The notes beneath the pieces are model-generated. The model was not told where the DNA came from and ran no database searches. It saw only the letters and a program-made list of their open reading frames with translations. From an uncultured Alistipes sp. (GTDB lineage: Bacteria; Bacteroidota; Bacteroidia; Bacteroidales; Rikenellaceae): a stretch of DNA of 64,000 nt. This document shows, piece by piece, positions 61,167 through 64,000 of this stretch (the first letter of the stretch is position 1; every line of letters starts with the position of its first letter). The stretch lies in contig CAAGBL010000045.1 in the NCBI GenBank assembly GCA_900768045.1, positions 1 to 64,000 of the forward strand. Direction: 5' to 3'. The position numbers were made by a program, and so were the translations under genes.

Positions 61167-61649
61167 ATGAAAAAGCTAATGTTTTTGATGTTTGCCCTTG
61201 TAATGGGCTTCAGTGCTTCAGCGCAGACTTTGCCTGATGTAAAGGTTGAGAACCAGGAGGGTAAGGTAATCTCAATTCGTGAGGTTGTTGACGGTACACC
61301 TATGATCATCTCATTCTGGTCAACCACTTGCAAGCCATGCATCATGGAGCTTAACGCTATCAACAACGCTCTTCCAGATTGGTTGGAGGAGGTAGATATG
61401 AAGGTTGTTGCTGTCTCTGTTGACGATGCACGTACTGTTAGCCGTGCACGTGCTATGACTCAGGGCCAGGGTTGGGACGACTATACATGTGTTTACGACA
61501 AGAACCAGGATTTGAAGCGTGCAATGAACGTGAGCCTCACACCACACACATTCATCGTTGACGGTCAGGGCAACATCGTTTACTCTCACTCAGGCTACAC
61601 ACCTGGTAGCGAGGAGGAGCTCTTCGAGAAGATCAAGGGCTTGAAGTAA
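61167..61649 (+). CDS. TlpA-family thioredoxin-like protein
   Basis: 160 aa with a signal peptide ending ASAQ. Thioredoxin fold with active site WSTTCKPCIMEL (CxxC = CKPC), VVAVSVDDART and the cis-Pro TPHTFIVDGQG. A periplasmic disulfide reductase or redox carrier. With DUF6029 and Omp28 downstream it forms a common Bacteroidetes cluster; Omp28 here also carries a CxxC. Confidence 0.9.
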   Translation: MKKLMFLMFALVMGFSASAQTLPDVKVENQEGKVISIREVVDGTPMIISFWSTTCKPCIMELNAINNALPDWLEEVDMKVVAVSVDDARTVSRARAMTQGQGWDDYTCVYDKNQDLKRAMNVSLTPHTFIVDGQGNIVYSHSGYTPGSEEELFEKIKGLK

Positions 61650-61675
61650 GCATAACATACTGAATTAAGACAAAC

Positions 61676-61699
61676 GGGAGTTACATGTGTGTAGCTCCC
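61676..61699 (+). other. Intergenic hairpin between tlpA and DUF6029 genes
   Basis: GGGAG-t-TAC / GTA-g-CTCCC, with no strong T-run. It may act as a partial terminator or mRNA-stability element. Confidence 0.4.
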
Positions 61700-61728
61700 A
61701 TTGTTCCTAAATTTAAATCGTTTGTAGG

Positions 61729-63450
61729 ATGAAGAAATTTCTACTTTTTTTAGGCGTTGCACTTTGTGCAACATTCATGGTTAATGAGGCTTCGGCTCAG
61801 ATTAAGGTGGGCCAGGAGGGCCAAATCTCAATAGCATTAGAGAGCAATAACATCCTCTATCTTCAGGATAAGCTTGCTGAGGAGTTTAACCCTGATAATG
61901 CTCGTGATAAGGTTTTTGGTTCTAACGACTATCTTAAGGTTGACTATAACCTTGGTAAGTTCTCGGCAGGTATCCAACTCGATGGTTACCTTCCAGCTCT
62001 TAGCGGTTTTGACCTTGCAACCTACCAGCAGCGTGACACTAAGCTTACAGCCTTCCTTTCGAAGTATGTTCAGTGGGAGGATGGCAACTGGGGTGTTCGC
62101 CTTGGCGATATTTACGATCAGTTTGGTAATGGCCTTATCTTCCGCACATACGAGGATCGTAACTTAGGTTTTAATAACTCATTGGCAGGTGCTCGTGCCT
62201 ACTATAACTTCAACAACATGGTGAATGTTAAGGTGTTGGCTGGTTTGCCTCGCTTGTATGACATTCGCTCAAACACTGTTGTTTGGGGTGGCGACCTCTC
62301 TCTCTCAATTTCGGATATGGCTGGCTGGTACGATGGCTTGGTATCTGTTGAGGGTAGCTATGTTGGTCGTAAGCTTAATGATATTTCTCAGCTTACACAC
62401 CCTGAATTTGGCGGTAAGCTCGATAGCGAGGTTCTTCACATGGCATCTGGTCGTGTAAACTTTGAGTATGCTGGATTCTCTTTGCGTGGCGAGTATGCGG
62501 CAAAGTTAAATAACGACTATTTTAACATCGACTATAATCCTACTAAGGGTAGTGTTATCAATATCGACTTGGGCTATAACTACAAGCGATTCTCTATCTC
62601 AGGAACTTTCCGTCGTCAGGAGAATATGACAACGCCTATTGAGATACGCAAGGGTAATCCAATGTTTGTAAACCTTGGTGGTGGTAATGTAATCAACTTT
62701 ATTCCATTGCTCAACCGTCAGCACACATACTCACTTGCTGGTCTTAACCCATATCGTGGCTGTAGCATATTCACTGGTGGCGAGATTGGTGGTCAGGTAG
62801 ATGTTTATTACTCATTGCGTAACCCTAAGGTGCGTAACAAGTACTGGAATTTCCACGCTAATTTCTCTATGTTCAATACCTTAGACCATGTTTCTCCAGG
62901 TCGTTTTGGTATGCCTGATACAGCGATTGAGGGCCGTAATGCTTGGGTTGATGTAAACTTCGATGTTGAGCGTCAGTGGAATAAGCAGCTTAAGACCACG
63001 GTTCTTTACTCTTACCAGCGTTGGGACGAGTCGCTTAATCATGGCGATAGCGCAGATCCTCACTACTTCGATTCACATATCTTTGTAGGTGATGTAACAT
63101 ACAAGATCAACAAGAAGCACTCTTTGCGCTTCGAGGCTCAGTATCTTGCATCTGATGACTACGAGGGCGACTGGGTAGCTGCAACTGTTGAGTACAACTT
63201 CGCTCCAATGTTAAGCTTCTACGTTAGCGATATGTGGAACTGTGAGGCGACAGATTATAACTACAGCTTTGCGACAGACCGTAACTATCTAATGCACTAT
63301 TATCAGGTGGGTGCTACATTTACACACTCAAACTATCGTGTAATGTTGTCGTATGGTCGTAACCGTGCTGGTTATGTTTGCTCTGGTGGTGGTTGCCGCT
63401 ATCAGCCAGGCTATACAGGTGTTAACCTTGCGTTCACAATGTCATTCTAA
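61729..63450 (+). CDS. DUF6029 family outer-membrane protein
   Basis: 573 aa with a signal peptide ending ASAQ. A large beta-barrel pattern: GVRLGDIYDQFGNGLIFRTYEDRNLG, GARAYYNFNNMVNVKVLAGLPR, and strands ending NLAFTMSF. DUF6029 proteins occur in Bacteroidetes beside TlpA-like and Omp28 genes, as here; the function is unknown. A Cys-rich loop near the end (CSGGGC) could be redox active with the neighbours. Confidence 0.85.
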   Translation: MKKFLLFLGVALCATFMVNEASAQIKVGQEGQISIALESNNILYLQDKLAEEFNPDNARDKVFGSNDYLKVDYNLGKFSAGIQLDGYLPALSGFDLATYQQRDTKLTAFLSKYVQWEDGNWGVRLGDIYDQFGNGLIFRTYEDRNLGFNNSLAGARAYYNFNNMVNVKVLAGLPRLYDIRSNTVVWGGDLSLSISDMAGWYDGLVSVEGSYVGRKLNDISQLTHPEFGGKLDSEVLHMASGRVNFEYAGFSLRGEYAAKLNNDYFNIDYNPTKGSVINIDLGYNYKRFSISGTFRRQENMTTPIEIRKGNPMFVNLGGGNVINFIPLLNRQHTYSLAGLNPYRGCSIFTGGEIGGQVDVYYSLRNPKVRNKYWNFHANFSMFNTLDHVSPGRFGMPDTAIEGRNAWVDVNFDVERQWNKQLKTTVLYSYQRWDESLNHGDSADPHYFDSHIFVGDVTYKINKKHSLRFEAQYLASDDYEGDWVAATVEYNFAPMLSFYVSDMWNCEATDYNYSFATDRNYLMHYYQVGATFTHSNYRVMLSYGRNRAGYVCSGGGCRYQPGYTGVNLAFTMSF

Positions 63451-63469
63451 AGAGATTTATAGATAAAAT

Positions 63470-64000
63470 ATGAAGCTTGTTAAATTTTTCGCATTAATCG
63501 CTGCTTCAGCATCAATGTTTGTTGGTTGCGAGCCAACACCACAGGAGGAGCCTGCAAGCGCTGATGCTAAGCTAAGCGTTGTTAAGAACGTTCTTGAGGT
63601 AAACACCCCTATCGAGTTTATCGTTGAGGATGTCGATGGCAACGATGTTACAGCAGAGTCTGTGATTTTCGATGCTATCACCTACGACCCGGTGTCAAAC
63701 CCACTAACTATCACTGCAGATGGCAAGTACAAGTTTTATGCAGTATATGGCGACGCCATTTCTAACTATGTAGATGTTGTGGTGACACCTACCGTTCCAG
63801 AACTTCCTGAGGATGCTAAGCCTGAGAATACTGAGTTCAAGCACCGTATCTTGCTCGTTGACCACACAGGTAACGAGTGTGGCTACTGCCCACGAATGAT
63901 GACAGCACTTAAGGAGGTTGCTGAGACTGGTGACTACCACTCAAAGTACTACGAGGCTATAGCTCACACCTACAAGCAGACGGATCCAGCATCGTCAAAC
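63470..64000 (+). CDS. Omp28-related outer-membrane lipoprotein (3' end cut by window)
   Basis: 177 codons seen, running off the window. The lipobox is MFVGCEP. An acidic N-terminal part leads into LLVDHTGNECGYCPRMMTAL, a thioredoxin-like CxxC (CGYC) of the Omp28 family. It starts 20 bp after the DUF6029 gene and likely shares its mRNA. Confidence 0.85.
   Translation, partial: MKLVKFFALIAASASMFVGCEPTPQEEPASADAKLSVVKNVLEVNTPIEFIVEDVDGNDVTAESVIFDAITYDPVSNPLTITADGKYKFYAVYGDAISNYVDVVVTPTVPELPEDAKPENTEFKHRILLVDHTGNECGYCPRMMTALKEVAETGDYHSKYYEAIAHTYKQTDPASSN

Overview
The window reads as chromosomal DNA of a Bacteroidetes, order Bacteroidales. The evidence is the promoter grammar (TTG, about 20 nt, then TAnnTTTG), found upstream of many genes, and families typical of the phylum: BatD/BatE, DUF6029/Omp28, DUF2490, an rSAM/lipoprotein cluster, sialidase and GH5 mannanase. 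A gut or mucosal member, perhaps Rikenellaceae (Alistipes-like), is my inference.

Layout. 0.1-9.1 kb, minus strand: a RelA-type (p)ppGpp synthetase with a degenerate hydrolase site, a methyltransferase, xseB-xseA, a TonB-domain/DUF2490/DUF4956/VTC envelope operon, and prfA. 9.1-17.6 kb, plus strand: a compact unit of intact phage structural genes (two tail-like proteins, ClpP-like protease, capsid, portal, connector, holin, lysozyme-like protein) with its own promoter and terminator but no terminase, integrase or tape measure. 17.6-22 kb: galE, an outer-membrane protein, recO and ispG. 22-27.2 kb: a radical-SAM/lipoprotein cluster with two rSAM enzymes, four paralogous lipoproteins sharing a D-x-D-G-x-x-N-G-G-x-[FY]-E motif and two unrelated envelope proteins. 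27.5-34.1 kb: a sodium symporter, an FAD dehydrogenase, tRNA-Leu(UAG) followed by palindromes carrying tRNA fragments, a GIY-YIG nuclease, a 6S-like small RNA, a sialidase and an SDR. 34.2-46.4 kb: apt, recG, a zinc-ribbon coiled-coil protein, a phosphoesterase, dnaX (with an A10 slippage site), tyrS, folB, a transporter and fumarase. 46.9-64 kb: batD-batE-recR, recJ-lipB-lipA (minus), an orphan small RNA, rlmH, a GH2-like pseudoenzyme, asnS, rpoN, GH5 mannanase, and a TlpA-DUF6029-Omp28 secretion/redox cluster cut by the window end.

Besides the genes, the intergenic spaces carry two repeat families. One is a family of about 115-135 bp branched palindromes that start at, or within a base or so of, a stop codon. 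They share the apical design GTAC-(5-6 nt loop)-GTAC or CATAC-GTCAA-GTATG, and the stem sequences change while pairing is kept. The other is an array with an exact 9-nt period, in which purine-rich units of type GAATTTAGG often flip into their complements at a centre. The two co-occur in most gene-end intergenic regions here. Together with the minimal phage unit and the rSAM/lipoprotein cluster they are the most interesting material in the window.
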